The notes under the pieces were generated by a model that had not been told where the DNA came from, ran no database searches, and worked only from the letters and a program-made list of their open reading frames with translations. A stretch of DNA of 64,000 bases from Brachionus manjavacas. Taxonomy: Eukaryota; Rotifera; Eurotatoria; Ploima; Brachionidae. Shown in pieces: positions 44,400 through 55,977 of this stretch; position 1 is the stretch's first letter; each line of letters starts with the position of its first letter. A program made the translations under genes and the position numbers. The DNA is taken from the NCBI GenBank assembly GCA_019054805.1, contig JAHQIY010000004.1, forward strand, positions 248,001-312,000. The letters are read 5' to 3'.

Positions 44400-45042
44400 C
44401 ATTAGATGAAGCCCTAAGGACATTTCCTAAAATTTTAAAAAAATTCTCTTAGATACTTTAGCATGTGCTGAATCTAACAAGCGAAATAGGATAGAGCTTA
44501 AGTATTACCTAGGGCCTTAAAGCACCCTGCTCCCTAATCTCTAATTCGAGGCTTTTTCAGCTCATTAGGCGTAATCGAACTTTAAGAGAAAAAAAGCATA
44601 TAACGATTTTTTTTTAAATATTTCACACATTTCATTCGATTTCTCTCCTCGAGTTCTACATATCAAGATATTTTTTTAGGTAGTAGCTTTAAAAATGAAG
44701 GAGATATAGGGGTTTTTCAAATTCGTTCACCCTATTAACCTATAACCCCTTTAGACTAGGCTACCATATTTCTTAATTAATTTTTATTTTCATTATTACA
44801 AAATAAATTTTTTTAAATTTTTTTCAAATTTTTCACGCGTTTTAAGTGAACATGTCTGGGTTAAACGTTGATTTTAGTCCTTTTTTTTATTCCTCTTTTA
44901 ATACTGCGGTAATAAGAAAGATGTAAAATTTCTTAGACATTTATAATATTCAAAAATGAAGTTTATTAATTATTTAAAAAATAAATTTTAATCTGTTAAT
45001 TTTTACTTTTTATTTGCCTTTGTTATATTAGACAGACCTTTT
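44400..45042. other. Intergenic spacer downstream of GLE1
   Basis: No gene seen. 44400-44780 is slightly less AT-rich than average, without open frames. It lies 3' of GLE1 on the minus strand. Confidence 0.4.
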
Positions 45043-47493
45043 TCATTGATCAAATAGGCCATTCTTTTGAAAATGCTCCAAAACATTAACTAACCTCACG
45101 ATTGATGCTTTTGATTGCTTCTCAGATGAAATAGACTTAATCAATTTTAAATAATCTTTTTGGCAAATTATAACAAGTTTTAAAAACTGTTTTCCATAGA
45201 CTTTTTGAAGTGTGTAGCCACAGCATTTGAAAAAAATGGTTAACATTTCGGCCGTAATATTAGGTCTAGGAGTCATGTTTAATACGTCAGCTAGCCATTG
45301 CCATGCTCTTTGAATTGAAAAAAAAGTATTATTTCCAGTAAGAAGCAAAGTAAAATATAAATAAAAAACACCACTCATTCTTTTATAAAAAAATTCATCT
45401 TCCTCTATTTTACCATCAATTAATTTATATCCAATAGATCTAAACAACTGATTGTATCAAATATTTGTAAATTAAGTAAATAAAATGAAAGCATACTTAT
45501 AGTATTGTTCATCAGTGTGAGCACTGTTTCTAGGTTTATAAAATGGCAATATGTATGGGCATCTTTCTTGTAGTTGTCCCATCAGGATAGTCTCGAAATC
45601 TCTATAAGCTTTTACTATTTCCATTATTACTTGAACATATTTTAGAGCCATTTCGGGTCTACTCGCTACTGTTTCTTCTCCTTTTTCCACTATTTTTCTT
45701 CCAAGATAAACAAGACAAAAATCAATTGCTTTCGGATGCTTGGTTGTGTCTACTGTTATAGTTGAAGTTACCTTGCAGGCCTGACCCGACAGCAAAAGAA
45801 GTAAAGTTTTTATCTTTTCTTGAAAATTAGCTTCAATTAAGCTGTTTAATGGAAAATTAATTGCTTTTTGTAATTCAAATTTATACAGCTTTAACTCTTT
45901 GACATTGAGGGCATCCTCAGATTCTTTTCTTATTTGATTAAACATTTTTTCGATTTTATTATACATTTCAAAAGTTGACTTATTTATTCCAGCTTTATTT
46001 TCATCAACATTTGGAATTTGATCAAAAGAATTAATTTGCTTCTCTTCTTTCTCTTTTTTCCTTATTTCGGTCTCTATGGCCAATTTGTTTTTTTTAGCTT
46101 TTTCTTCAGCCATTTTTGCTTTTTGTTCTTTTACTAAAAGAACTTGTTCAAACTTGTTAAAATCTTTGGGCCCTTGCTGTTCCGACTCGAGTTTTTCTTT
46201 TTTGGCCTCAATCAATTTATTTTGAGAATATTGAATTTGATTCTCTTGCTTATTAGTTTGTATCTTTTGCTCATTTGTTAGAAATTCCGGTTTTTCATAA
46301 AGATTTTTTGCTTTTTTTCTCTCAATAATTCTTTTTTTGTTCAGATATAGCTTTCTTCGTGTCTTTTCCTGCGATTCAATACAACACTGCTTGCTTTCAA
46401 GATTAAGCAAAATGTCTTTTAGGAACAAAAAGTTAATACATGTCATTTCAGTGAAATTTTGAGATGCTGATTTAACATTTTCCTTTCTGAAAAAATTAAA
46501 AAAAAGAACAAAAAATAGATAATAAAATTCATACATGTCTAGATCATTATTGAGACTTGTACTTATCCGACTTAAATGATGATAAATGATTGATTTTATT
46601 TTCTTTTGCTTGTTTTGTTTGACTTTTTTTTTTGTTAAGGGATCAAAAATATTTTTTGATAACGTTTTGGCTGTCCTTTTTTTTGTGAAATTTTTTTTTT
46701 CAAATTTTTTTAATTCTGTTTTTACTTTAAGACAATCATCAGTTGAAGAAACAATTGGCATTGCTTCACAAGTTTTGTCCAATTTTTCAAGAAAATTTAT
46801 GCTAGATTTTTTTGTAAATTTGATGCTTTCATTTTCTGTCATAACAATATTTTTATTATTTGTAGGAAGCGTCTTTTTCATTCTTGCTTGGCTAAAGTTT
46901 TTTGTTTCATCTAGTTCTTTTTTTAACTGAAATGCTGAATTTTTTAATAAAATTTTCAAATTTAAAACCCTCTGATCCGACTCGTTAATTTTCATTAATT
47001 CAATTTCATTTTTAACTGAATCCAAATCTTGGCCTTCAATTGTTTTTTTGAATTGCACAATTTCCATTTCAAATTTTTCTTTCTGTCTGGAATTATTAAA
47101 ATTATTAAATTTTTTCAAGAACGTGATATTGTCCAAATTAAATGAAAATTTTGTGGATTCATCGATAAAGTCTTTTTTTAATTGGATAAGTTGGTAATCT
47201 TTCAGTTCACATTTGGTAAATTTTTCTTCTTTAATTTCCTTAATATTTGTATTATTGACACAATTCTCAAATGAATCAATGTATACGAGCAATTCCCGAA
47301 TTCTGTCACGAAAATATGAAATTTTTAATTTAAACTCTAATTGGGAACTAAATAGCTTAAATCTTAAATCATTTAGTGCTGAATCAATGTTTTCAATATT
47401 CATTCCATTAATTTTATTTTGATGTTTAATTGCATTATTCATTGAAATCAAATCTTCTATTTTATTCATCAGTTCAGAATTTAGTTTTTCCAT
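45043..47493 (-). CDS. GLE1: GLE1-like mRNA export factor (three exons)
   Basis: GLE1 binds inositol hexakisphosphate at the cytoplasmic face of the nuclear pore and activates the DEAD-box helicase Dbp5/DDX19 in mRNA export; other roles in translation are known for the family. Exons proposed: 47493-46535, 46486-45497 and 45439-45043, giving 781 residues (human GLE1 is 698). The N-terminal two thirds are Lys/Glu-rich coiled coil. The C-terminal domain has QLQERCPYILPFYKPRNSAH, KRMSGVFYLYF, AWQWLADVLNM and a CGYTLQKVYGKQFLKLVIIC run, matching human GLE1 in order and spacing. The second intron uses acceptor TTGTTTAG so that the sequence reads YYKSIGYKL as in other GLE1 proteins. The start is the first ATG, with A at -3. 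Confidence 0.85.
45440..45496 (-). other. GLE1 intron 2 (57 bp)
   Basis: GTATGC...TTTAG. Using the nearer ...AATCAG acceptor would shift the frame; the ...GTTTAG acceptor keeps the GLE1 signature in frame (phase 2). Typical tiny intron of this genome. Confidence 0.75.
46487..46534 (-). other. GLE1 intron 1 (48 bp, stop-free, multiple of three)
   Basis: GTATGA...TTTTTTCAG with a strong polypyrimidine tract. Left unspliced it would add 16 mostly aromatic/hydrophobic residues (YEFYYLFFVLFFNFFR) into a Lys/Glu-rich coiled coil without breaking the frame. Confidence 0.65.
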
Positions 47494-49135
47494 TTTTATT
47501 AAATTTTAACTTTTCGTAAATTTTTCTCGAAAGAATTTTTTGGTTGAATTTTAAAATTGAAAATAAATGCTAAATAAATAAAATATAAACCCAAAAATGG
47601 TAAATTTGAAATTGATAAATTAATGATTAAATAACGCATTGAATATCTAAAACATAATGCTATTAGCTACAAAATATAAATAATGCTAAACATAATTTAA
47701 AACAAATTATTTAAAAAAGGTTTAATAAAATTTTTAAACATTAGATATAATTAAAGAAAAAAAACACTGCTTAAAAATAATTTTAATATTTTAAACCCAA
47801 ATGTGTTAAAAAAATTTAATTCTTCATCCATTTACAAACGATAAATAATTTTTCATTTGGAAAAGAAAAAATTGTGTCTTTCAACAACTTCCAAAAATAA
47901 TTTAATTATAAATAAATTATAATTTTAAGGTAATTGAAATTATTTTTTATTAATTTTGAAACAAACCTAAAAAAAATGAAAAAATTGCAAAAATTGAATA
48001 ATTTATTGACACACTGTGTTGCAATAAAGTAACCCTTAAATAATAAAACCTTTTTTTTATTCCAATTAATTCTTTATTGATTTTTATAAAACATTTATTT
48101 AAAAACTTTAAAAAAAATTAAAATCTAAATTAAAGCATGCAAATTATGTCTCTAAATGATTTTTTGATATATCAAAATATACTACAACTAAATAAAGTTA
48201 AATTTTGTATAGCAGAATTTCAAAATACTGATTTAGATTTATTTTACTTCAGATAAAAGTTCATATAATTTTCTTCCTAAGATTATACAAATCATTTTTA
48301 ATAAAATTTAAAAATTGAGTATTTAAAAAATCGATAGCATTTATCATTTTTTAAATCAAAAACAACAAAATTAGATAATTTACATTTGATCATAAACTTC
48401 AATTTTCAAGAAAAAGAGACATTAAGAGATCGACAACCATTGAGAGATTTTTTGAGGTTATGGAGAATTCGATAGAAAATTATTCACGTTCAAAAAAATA
48501 TTTTTGCTCCTGTTTGATATAATATTTCCTACCTTAAATAAAATTACTCCTTAAATAATTATATTCCATTTAATAAGTGTTTTTTAAGAACTAAAAAAAT
48601 TATCATAATAGAAAAATATAAAAAGGGACAATTTTTGGTTAGTTGATAATTCATTTATTATTAGATAATTTTTTCATTATAAAAGATAAAAAAAAGTCAA
48701 GGTAGATAAAAATTAATAATAGTTGATATTTATTTTTCTTGTAGATAATAAAAAAAATATTAAAAAAAACAAGAAACGAATACCTTGAAAAAATCAAGCA
48801 AACTATTGTTTGGTTTTTTTATTCTTCCAAGTTTCCGTTTCTTAAAAACTTCAATTTTGTTACCGACAATATCTAGTACTGTTGAACTTGAAGCCAAAAC
48901 AAGTTGATTTTGATTACTGACATTATAGATTCAATAATTAACAATTTGAATAATACATAAGACCTCTTGTTGAATTTGTTGTAATTACATTTAATGTAAT
49001 TGTTATTAAAAAACAATAAAAAAATTTTGAGTCCTAATTATAGACATTGTGCGATTAATTGAAATAATTGAAAAATATGGTATTCAAATTTTTTAGTGGT
49101 TTGTCCTATTTTGGAATCATGATTATTTTAGATAT
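47494..49135. other. AT-rich region upstream of GLE1
   Basis: No open frames of interest. It contains the presumed GLE1 promoter next to 47494, where no TATA or initiator can be singled out in this composition. Confidence 0.4.
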
Positions 49136-49139
49136 TTTT

Positions 49140-49910
49140 AACTGGGAAGGATATGGCCAATTTTGATGGTGGCGTTGAATAGGTTAAAAATGCGTTTAAG
49201 AAATTTGTGAGGACAATTACTAAAATTCCAATGCTTACCATGTCGATACCAGGAGCTGATTTTAAATTGGTTGAGTTAAGGGCATTGAAAAATTCGCGTC
49301 TGTCTATTTCGGTAAAGTGATGTGACTATTGGGTCGGTTGACTGACAGTGCCACGTTGAGTTTTTTGCGTTTAAATCACCAATTATAAAAAAATTTATGA
49401 ATTTTTTGGTCAGGTGCTCAAATAGCTCTAAATTGAGCCAGGTGCATGGGCTGATGTAAAACGGAAAAATGCTAATTTGTTGTTATTTTTTAGTTCCAGT
49501 TCGAGCCCAATTCCATTTTCATGAATCAGATGATTTGTTATGTCAACAACTGATCCAACCAAAGAATTTTTTATACTAATTGCTGCACCACCTCCTTTGC
49601 GGAACGAAACATGATGAAATTAGTTATTTCAAGGGTATTTTTAGGCTTCAAAAAAGTTTCATTTAAGCTGATAATGTCAGGATTTGTAATATCAATTAAA
49701 TGTTGAAGCTAAGCTTGTTTTGATTCACTTGCTATTGATTGAATGTTTAAGTGAAGAATTTTGAGCTTACTATTCATCATGATAATAATTAATATTTTCA
49801 AACTAGATCTTTTTCCTTGTCTGGACAGTTAAGTTTTATATGTCCAGTCTTTTGGCAATGAAAACACTGATTTGGTTGGATGTAGAAACGCCAGGGTTTG
49901 GTCTGGCTTC
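49140..49910 (-). pseudogene. LINE relic: ORF1 zinc-knuckle end and AP endonuclease
   Basis: Read on the minus strand from 49900: NQCFHCQKTGHIKLNCPDKE, a single CCHC knuckle at the end of ORF1. Then from 49780 an ORF2 start: MMNSKLKILHLNIQSIASES, a stop, then ITNPDIISLNETFLKPKNTL with the catalytic Glu. After a frame change comes a GGGAAISIKNSLVGS segment. Further endonuclease sequence is fragmentary to about 49140. It belongs to a lineage distinct from family A. Confidence 0.6.
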
Positions 49911-50499
49911 TCTTATTTTTTTAAAAAATAAGAGATAAAAAATCGAACTCCTAGGAACTTTTTGCAGAATTTTAAATTTTGAGCACAATCATATAACTTT
50001 CTCGAGAAATATGGATTATTTGGGTTCAAAAATAGATTTTTATCTAGACTCCTAAAATTTGGTTTTAAAATATTTAAACTGGACACATAATGAGTTTTTC
50101 AATTGAGTTGAGTGACAAAGAGAAAATATATAATAATAGAAATATAATTTTTCTTAAATCTATTAAAATTTTGGATAAATTTAAATTTATTTACAAAATC
50201 TTTTACAAATCAATTAGTTAAATTAATTAAATTTTACATAAGGTAATTGAGATAATGACGGAATACAGAAATATTCCGATTCATTTATGTCAGACATTAG
50301 AGATGATTTATCATGTAAATATATAATGAAGTAAAGGTAAAGTTGAATTTGGTCGTAATTCCGAAAAATGGCTCTATACTATAAGAGCAGGTGATTTACT
50401 CATTTTACTGTCTTTCATTCAGGTGTCTTTCATTTTACTTTTTTTTTTATTTTAAATACATCGTCAGAATTGGCGTTAAATGAAATAAATAAATATTTA

Positions 50500-50550
50500 T
50501 TTATTTATTAAATTGAATTAACCTCCTTTAAGGAGAAGTAAGTAAAAATA
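50500..50550 (-). repeat. LINE 3'-tail-like motif
   Basis: Reverse complement reads CTCCTTAAAGGAGGTTAATT CAATTT then AAATAAATAAATA, much like the motif at 301-345 (+). Probably the end of a short LINE copy. Confidence 0.35.
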
Positions 50551-50995
50551 AAAAAATATAGCAAAATTTATTACTTACTCAATAATTTGTATTTAATCAG
50601 AAAAAAGTTAATTAATATTCAAGAATAAGACTCTTACAATCATTAAATTGTTGAAAATTCTCTGGCAACTTCTCATGATTCTCATGATCCCATGATCAAA
50701 ACTCAATAAATTAAAATCTAAATAAAAACGATGAAAACAATACTTTTTAATTAAACACAAAATTTTTATCATTTTAATTTAAAAAAATCTTATTTCTTTT
50801 CCAAATGATTTTAAATTGATTTTTATAAAATATTTATTTCAAATTTTTATTTAATTTTTTTTATTTTATTTATTGGGATTTCCCTATTTTTTGCAAAATT
50901 TGTTTATTTTGTTAATTGTGTCTTAAAGAATTATTTTTATTTCTTTTTTTGATTCTCGAGTAATCCAGATACACAGATTGTCTGCGAAAAGTGCT

Positions 50996-51075
50996 ACAGT
51001 CGAGTCTGGATAATACGATGTGTTTGGGCGGAAAAAATGGACATCGTATTAACCAATATCGTATTAATCAAATTT
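50996..51075. repeat. Tc1/pogo-like terminal-repeat relic
   Basis: CAGTCGAGTCTGGATAATAC starts at 50997 and has the look of a Tc1-mariner/pogo terminal repeat. It is followed by GATGT...ACATCGTATTAACC and ATCGTATTAATC, small direct and inverted words (TATTA). The opposite end was not found, so the element is partial or very short. Confidence 0.35.
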
Positions 51076-51299
51076 GCATGTTTAAGGATGGGAAGAAAAA
51101 AATTGAAAATAAATTTTTTTTAAGGAATTATTGTTTATTTAAAAATAATGAATAGATTAAAAAGAAAATATTTATCAATTTTACTTTGAAAAGACTGATC
51201 GACGCTACAAAATTGATCCATTTTAGACAACTGATCAATGAATAAAGAACGGTCTTCGTTCTTTTGGGCAAAATACAATCGAATGTAATCAATAGTTTA

Positions 51300-51790
51300 T
51301 CTATTTATTCATTTATTTATTTAATTCAAATTCACATCCATTAGGAGAAATAAAATAAAATTAAAAATTAAAGTTTTGCATAAAAATAAAAATAAAGTAA
51401 AATTAAATACAGATAAAAAGTAGAAAAAGGAAAAGATACAGTCATTGATTAAACCTCATCTGGACCAGAAGAAGTTAACTGATTTAATTTGATTTTATTA
51501 ATTCATTTAAAAGGTTTTTATAAGATTTTTTAGTGACCTGTAGCAATCGCTTTAGATCATTTCCAAAGGCAAGAGGAGAGCAATGAAAATTGTTATTAAT
51601 TTTATAGCATAAAGACTTAAATATTTGTGATGACAAATGATTGAACCCAATAGAACTGATGAAAGACATTTTGGAAGAAAGATAAAGTTGCTCAATTTTA
51701 AAAAGTCTAAGAACTTTTAGTTTTAGGACTAACTTTTATGGCTGAAAGGAAGGACTAAGTCTCCATTCCAACCGGCCAAGGCTTGGCCTA
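51300..51790 (-). pseudogene. LINE 3' end with C-terminal coding relic
   Basis: The minus-strand frame 51669-51484 (MSFISSIGFNHLSSQIFKSL ... KRLLQVTKKSYKNLLNELIK) is followed by a short 3' region, TCTCCTAATGGATGTGAATT and AAATAAATAAATG repeats. The layout (basic C-terminal peptide, short UTR, AAATAA tail) is that of the other LINE copies here, though the protein end has diverged. Confidence 0.45.
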
Positions 51791-52174
51791 AATTATTTTT
51801 TAAATAAATAAATAAATTTTGTAGAAAATTAATTCATAGAAATTATCATAGAAAATTTTCATCGAAAATTAATATAGAAAATTTACTTGAAAATAATTCT
51901 GATCTAAATTGTTTTGATAGATAAATTCTTGTTTTAAAATAATTAATTATTTAATTGATTTTTTTTTCTATAATTATGACTTTTTTTCTTTAATTAATAC
52001 ATGTACATTTCGATAACATTTTTCAATAAAATGAGTTTCTTTAGAACTTTTCTACAAAAAAATTTTTTTTTCAAATGAATAAGTCCCTAAAAATGAATTT
52101 ATAAACTTTTTAAAGCCTTAAATTCCCTTTATAAATGAAGTAGTCATGTCACCTTTTGGAAAAAATTCCGAAAT

Positions 52175-52515
52175 CCAGTTTAAAAGTCACAGGTCTCAAA
52201 TCATGTCAAAGTCAAGACTTTATTATTTTTATTTTTCTAGGAACGAAAAAACCCGATAATTATCAACACTTTCAAAGAATTTTTTCCAGTCATTTTATAT
52301 TGCTTAACATGATCGTGAGATTTTTTTTGCATTCAATGAATGTGAGGACTTTTTTGATAAAATTGCAAGAAAATTCTGAAATATGGCAAATCAATTAGTA
52401 AATAAACTTTTTTATATTTAGCCTTATCTAGCAAATTTGATAAGAAAAAATTTAAGTCCAGGCTTCGATTTTTTTAATGATTTGGACTTTAATTTGGGAC
52501 TTTTAAACAACTCTG
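52175..52515. mobile_element. hAT-like MITE
   Basis: The right end (52495-52515, reverse complement CAGAGTTGTTTAAAAGTCCC) is the same as the left end of the MITE at 34079. The left end (CAGTTTAAAAGTCACAGG at 52176) matches the other type of end there. The interior carries AAGTC/GACTT words. About 340 bp with no coding capacity. Confidence 0.55.
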
Positions 52516-52879
52516 CGGAATCTTTGTCGTTTTTGTTATATTGGCCTTTTTGGAGGTCTGATTTATTTGGATATCATTTATTAATGGCATGTCACAAAAT
52601 TCGAGAAATTAAGGATTATTTTCTCATTAATTTTTAAATTAATTTTTTTAAATGCAGATTTTTCGCTTTTTTTTTTGATTCATATTTAAAGATAAAACAA
52701 AATTGTTTTTAAAAAATAAATCAATTTTTATTAATTTTAATCAAAGAAATAATTTTTTTAAATGAATAATAGTTATTCATCTACATCCAGGTGAGGACTA
52801 TAAATTGCATAAAAAATCCATTTTTGTTTGAATTTATTTAATTTTTTAATTTCTAAAACAATCGGAAATTCAGAAACAA
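52516..52879. other. Upstream region of the 7TM receptor gene
   Basis: AT-rich leader and promoter region; no element can be singled out. Confidence 0.3.
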
Positions 52880-55093
52880 ATGAAAAGCTTAGCAATTTTA
52901 GTTTTGATTACCACTAAAGTTTTGGCCCTGAATGACCACAATTCATCTCATATCAAAGCTTCAAGATCCGTTTATGACATTTTGGTTGAACTTAAAATAA
53001 ATCTATACAAAAGTAATAATCAAATAAATTTAAGATGTTTAGATCTACAGATGTATGCATACAAAATAAATCTTATTCCAAGCAAAAAAATAATTTTGGA
53101 CGACTCAATTAGTTTCATGGCACCAAATGATAGATCAAACAAATCAATTGATCTCCAATTTTTGAGCATTCAAGCAATTGATTTTAGATCCAAAGTTCTA
53201 AATAACCTACAACAAAACATTCACATAAGCAATATTAATTTTTTTCATTCACATTTCAAAACTATTACCAATAATTCTAAAAAGTGCCTCGAATTTGATG
53301 AAATGAACATAAATTTTTTCAGAGATCTAGAATCAATTGGATTTGCATTTACTGTTCGCTATTTTACAAAAACGTGTCCATTGATATTTTCTAACTGTTT
53401 AATAAACCTAGTCCAGTTTAACGGCATGTCGAACACATTCTTAAAAAGAAACAAAATTGGCTTCTTACAATTTAAAAGAACGATAAACTCATCTATTAAA
53501 TCATTGCTAATTGATGCCTACAACATTGACTTGGACGGCTCTTTTCTGGATTTTGCTGTGTTTGAGAAGGTAGAGAAAATTGAACTTAGGGGCAAAATTG
53601 GAAAGATAATTTTTTTAGAGTTAAAAAATTTAATTTCAATTGACTTAAATTTGAACAATTTAAAAGAATTTTTATTTAATAGTCCAAATTTTTACCAACA
53701 TGGAAGAAATCTAAAAATATTAAATATCATCAATAGGGAATACAGATTTCCGGATAGCGATTTTTGCTTCTTTAAAAATTTCTACTATTCCAATGGAGTA
53801 AGGACAAATATTCTTGGTAGTGTGGCCAACTGCACATGTACACTGGCTCTATTGTTCTTTGAACAAATGAGTATCGACAATTTAACTTTTCAATCTGTTT
53901 TGTCAATTTGCCCCGATCCTTTTAAAAAAATAAATGAATGTCAAATAATGAATAGATTATCTGATTGTGAATTGATAAGCATTGCACAAAAATCAAAACT
54001 TACTCCTCAAGATTTGATATTCAATTCAGAAATTCTCAATCTATTAACACTAATTATGACTCCATTTCTTGGCATAATTTCAATAATTACAAATTTAACA
54101 AACCTTTCGATTCTTTTCAATATTAAAATGACTAGCAATTGTGAGTCTATTAAATTGATGCTTATCAATAGTGCAATTAGCATTTTCTATGCAATTATCT
54201 TTTGCATTCATTTGATAAACAAATGCATTTACACAAACGGAATATTTTGCTCGTCCATTCTAGAACAAAAATATGTTCAACTATTTGACATCATTTTTGT
54301 GGAATTTGGACTGAATGTGCTCAAATTATGGTCTAATGCGTCAATACTGGGCATATCATGGACTCGGCTTAATCTATTGATAGAAAATAAGTTTGGGAAA
54401 AATGTGAACAGAAAAAGTTTATGTAAAAAGAAAAAAAAATCCAAAATAATATTGGTAGTGTTTTTATTGTTTGCAGGCGTGTTTATTTCTGTTGATAAAT
54501 TATTTGTTGTTCGTGTGAATGAGCGGTTCTTTGAAATGTATGAGAAAGACTATGAGGAGTTTCCGAACAAGAACACATTTATGATCAGGGCGTTCCGTGA
54601 AGTCAGCTCCCATTCAACTGAAAATGTCTACTATCATGGAGAAGCTGCTATTATTTTCTATGCTCTCTTTTTGTTTAATTTTTTTCTCAATGATGTCGTA
54701 ATGTATTGCTTGCTTTTTGCTATAGACACGTCAATTCTTTACAACTTGCACAAGAGCATTAAGAATAAGAAAAAACTGGCACACAAATTGAAACAGAAGG
54801 ATGTGCGAGAAATAAAAGACACTGAAATGATGGTACATTGGACAGTTGGAGTGAATTTGTTTGTGTTCTTCCTTTTTAAGCTTGGCCACTTTGCAGTTTC
54901 TTTTTATATATTTGTAAAAAAGCTTTTTTCAAACATGGGATATCAGAACGTTTGCTTTCATTACAGTCGAGTTTGTTCGAATTACATTGAATTTAGCGAA
55001 ATTCTGTTTCTTCTTTCAAATGCGTACTCAATTGTTCTATTTCGAAATTTGAATAGAAAATTCAAAGAATCTTTTGATAGAATTTTCAATTAA
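52880..55093 (+). CDS. Orphan seven-transmembrane receptor with long leucine-rich-like ectodomain
   Basis: One 737-codon exon. Residues 1-17 are a signal peptide (MKSLAILVLITTKVLA). Residues about 30-370 form an extracellular region with irregular leucine-rich-like strands and scattered Cys (a CTC pair near 314). Seven hydrophobic helices lie at about 386-408, 423-446, 467-494, 521-543, 588-615, 653-678 and 704-722, with basic loops and a short basic tail, so the C-terminus is inside. A cysteine in the loop before TM3 and one in the TM4-5 or TM6-7 loop could pair. No DRY or NPxxY motif is present, so this is not a classical rhodopsin-type receptor. It is likely a member of a lineage-expanded chemosensory or orphan GPCR family; the ligand is unknown. 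Confidence 0.75.
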   Translation: MKSLAILVLITTKVLALNDHNSSHIKASRSVYDILVELKINLYKSNNQINLRCLDLQMYAYKINLIPSKKIILDDSISFMAPNDRSNKSIDLQFLSIQAIDFRSKVLNNLQQNIHISNINFFHSHFKTITNNSKKCLEFDEMNINFFRDLESIGFAFTVRYFTKTCPLIFSNCLINLVQFNGMSNTFLKRNKIGFLQFKRTINSSIKSLLIDAYNIDLDGSFLDFAVFEKVEKIELRGKIGKIIFLELKNLISIDLNLNNLKEFLFNSPNFYQHGRNLKILNIINREYRFPDSDFCFFKNFYYSNGVRTNILGSVANCTCTLALLFFEQMSIDNLTFQSVLSICPDPFKKINECQIMNRLSDCELISIAQKSKLTPQDLIFNSEILNLLTLIMTPFLGIISIITNLTNLSILFNIKMTSNCESIKLMLINSAISIFYAIIFCIHLINKCIYTNGIFCSSILEQKYVQLFDIIFVEFGLNVLKLWSNASILGISWTRLNLLIENKFGKNVNRKSLCKKKKKSKIILVVFLLFAGVFISVDKLFVVRVNERFFEMYEKDYEEFPNKNTFMIRAFREVSSHSTENVYYHGEAAIIFYALFLFNFFLNDVVMYCLLFAIDTSILYNLHKSIKNKKKLAHKLKQKDVREIKDTEMMVHWTVGVNLFVFFLFKLGHFAVSFYIFVKKLFSNMGYQNVCFHYSRVCSNYIEFSEILFLLSNAYSIVLFRNLNRKFKESFDRIFN

Positions 55094-55414
55094 TAATTTA
55101 ATAAAGAAATTTGTTGAAAGAATAAAATTTTTTGATAATTTCTTAAAAATTATAACCATTTTTTTTGTACCGCGCCTGTTCGATTCCTGTGGTAATATGT
55201 TTTAGAATGAAAAATAATAAAAGATAACTCCTTTAAAAATAAGTCAAAAATATCAAATCTAAAATGTCAAAAATCGAAATTTTCATAAGAATTACAAAAT
55301 TAACACTATCAAAAAAATGTCTGATTCAACTCTGATTTTTGATTTAATATTTTTCATCTTGGAGAAATTAAAGTTTTTTTTTCAAATACACTTACAATTG
55401 GAACCATTTTTTTT
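55094..55414. other. Spacer downstream of the 7TM gene
   Basis: An AATAAA signal at 55120-55125 lies about 30 bp past the stop and is a plausible polyadenylation signal for the 7TM gene. Nothing else is recognised. Confidence 0.4.
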
Positions 55415-55770
55415 TCAAGTTTCGGGTTTGGGATATGTATACCCACCTAGTTCAGAACCAGTAGAGCATTTATCTCTAACGCACGTAAGTACTCTTGTTG
55501 TTCCCGAGATAGTAGCTTTCGCAGCGCGGCCTCTCGTTCGCCAAGCCAGCTTCGATTTTGTCCAGCTCTTCCTTGCGATGCCGAAGTTCGATTTGTCACA
55601 CTTCTGATTGACTCTCTTGAATTCCTTGGCTTTTTTGAAAGTGTGAGAGTTTGGTACCTCTCGGGTTAATTCGGGCGATAATTTCCTTCCCATACCATGA
55701 AGCTCCGTCTAAAGATTGGACGATTTGAAGGTGCAAGGCAGCTTGCGCAAATCGCACGAAGGGGTATCTC
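55415..55770 (-). pseudogene. GC-rich coiled-coil relic, possibly CFAP141-like
   Basis: Three minus-strand frames in succession read NSHTFKKAKEFKRVNQKCDK, then ELRHRKEELDKIEAGL, then EREAALRKLLSREQQEYLRA. Joined by two frame changes or tiny introns, they resemble small ciliary coiled-coil proteins of the CFAP141 (C1orf189) type, which have an N-terminal NSHT and a C-terminal R-AAL-xL---E---Y pattern. This is a weak resemblance. The block is strikingly GC-richer than its surroundings and is cut by the MULE at 55771. Confidence 0.3.
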
Positions 55771-55835
55771 TTAATTTCGACGAATTAAACTCGACATATT
55801 TATTATCGACAGGTTAATTCCGTCAAACTCGACTT
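55771..55835 (+). repeat. Left terminal inverted repeat of the MULE
   Basis: Contains three TCGAC-type words; inverted partner at 57550-57618. Confidence 0.75.
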
Positions 55836-55977
55836 AAAAAGGAACTTGTTTTTGACAGAATTTTAATTGGACATAATAATTTGGATATTAAAAATAAAAA
55901 AGTAAAAAATATTTATTTAAGAAAAAGAAAAAAAAGCATCTAATTAAGTACATTTAAAAAATTAATTTTTCTTAAAT

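Noticed and set aside
46586..46930. 114-codon plus-strand frame with hydrophobic stretches
   Set aside because: Antisense of the Lys/Glu-rich coiled coil of GLE1; AAA/GAA codons read backwards give Phe/Ser.
55160..55200. tRNA-like TTCGATTCCTG box
   Set aside because: The flanking bases do not pair as a T-stem and no acceptor, D or anticodon arms can be drawn.
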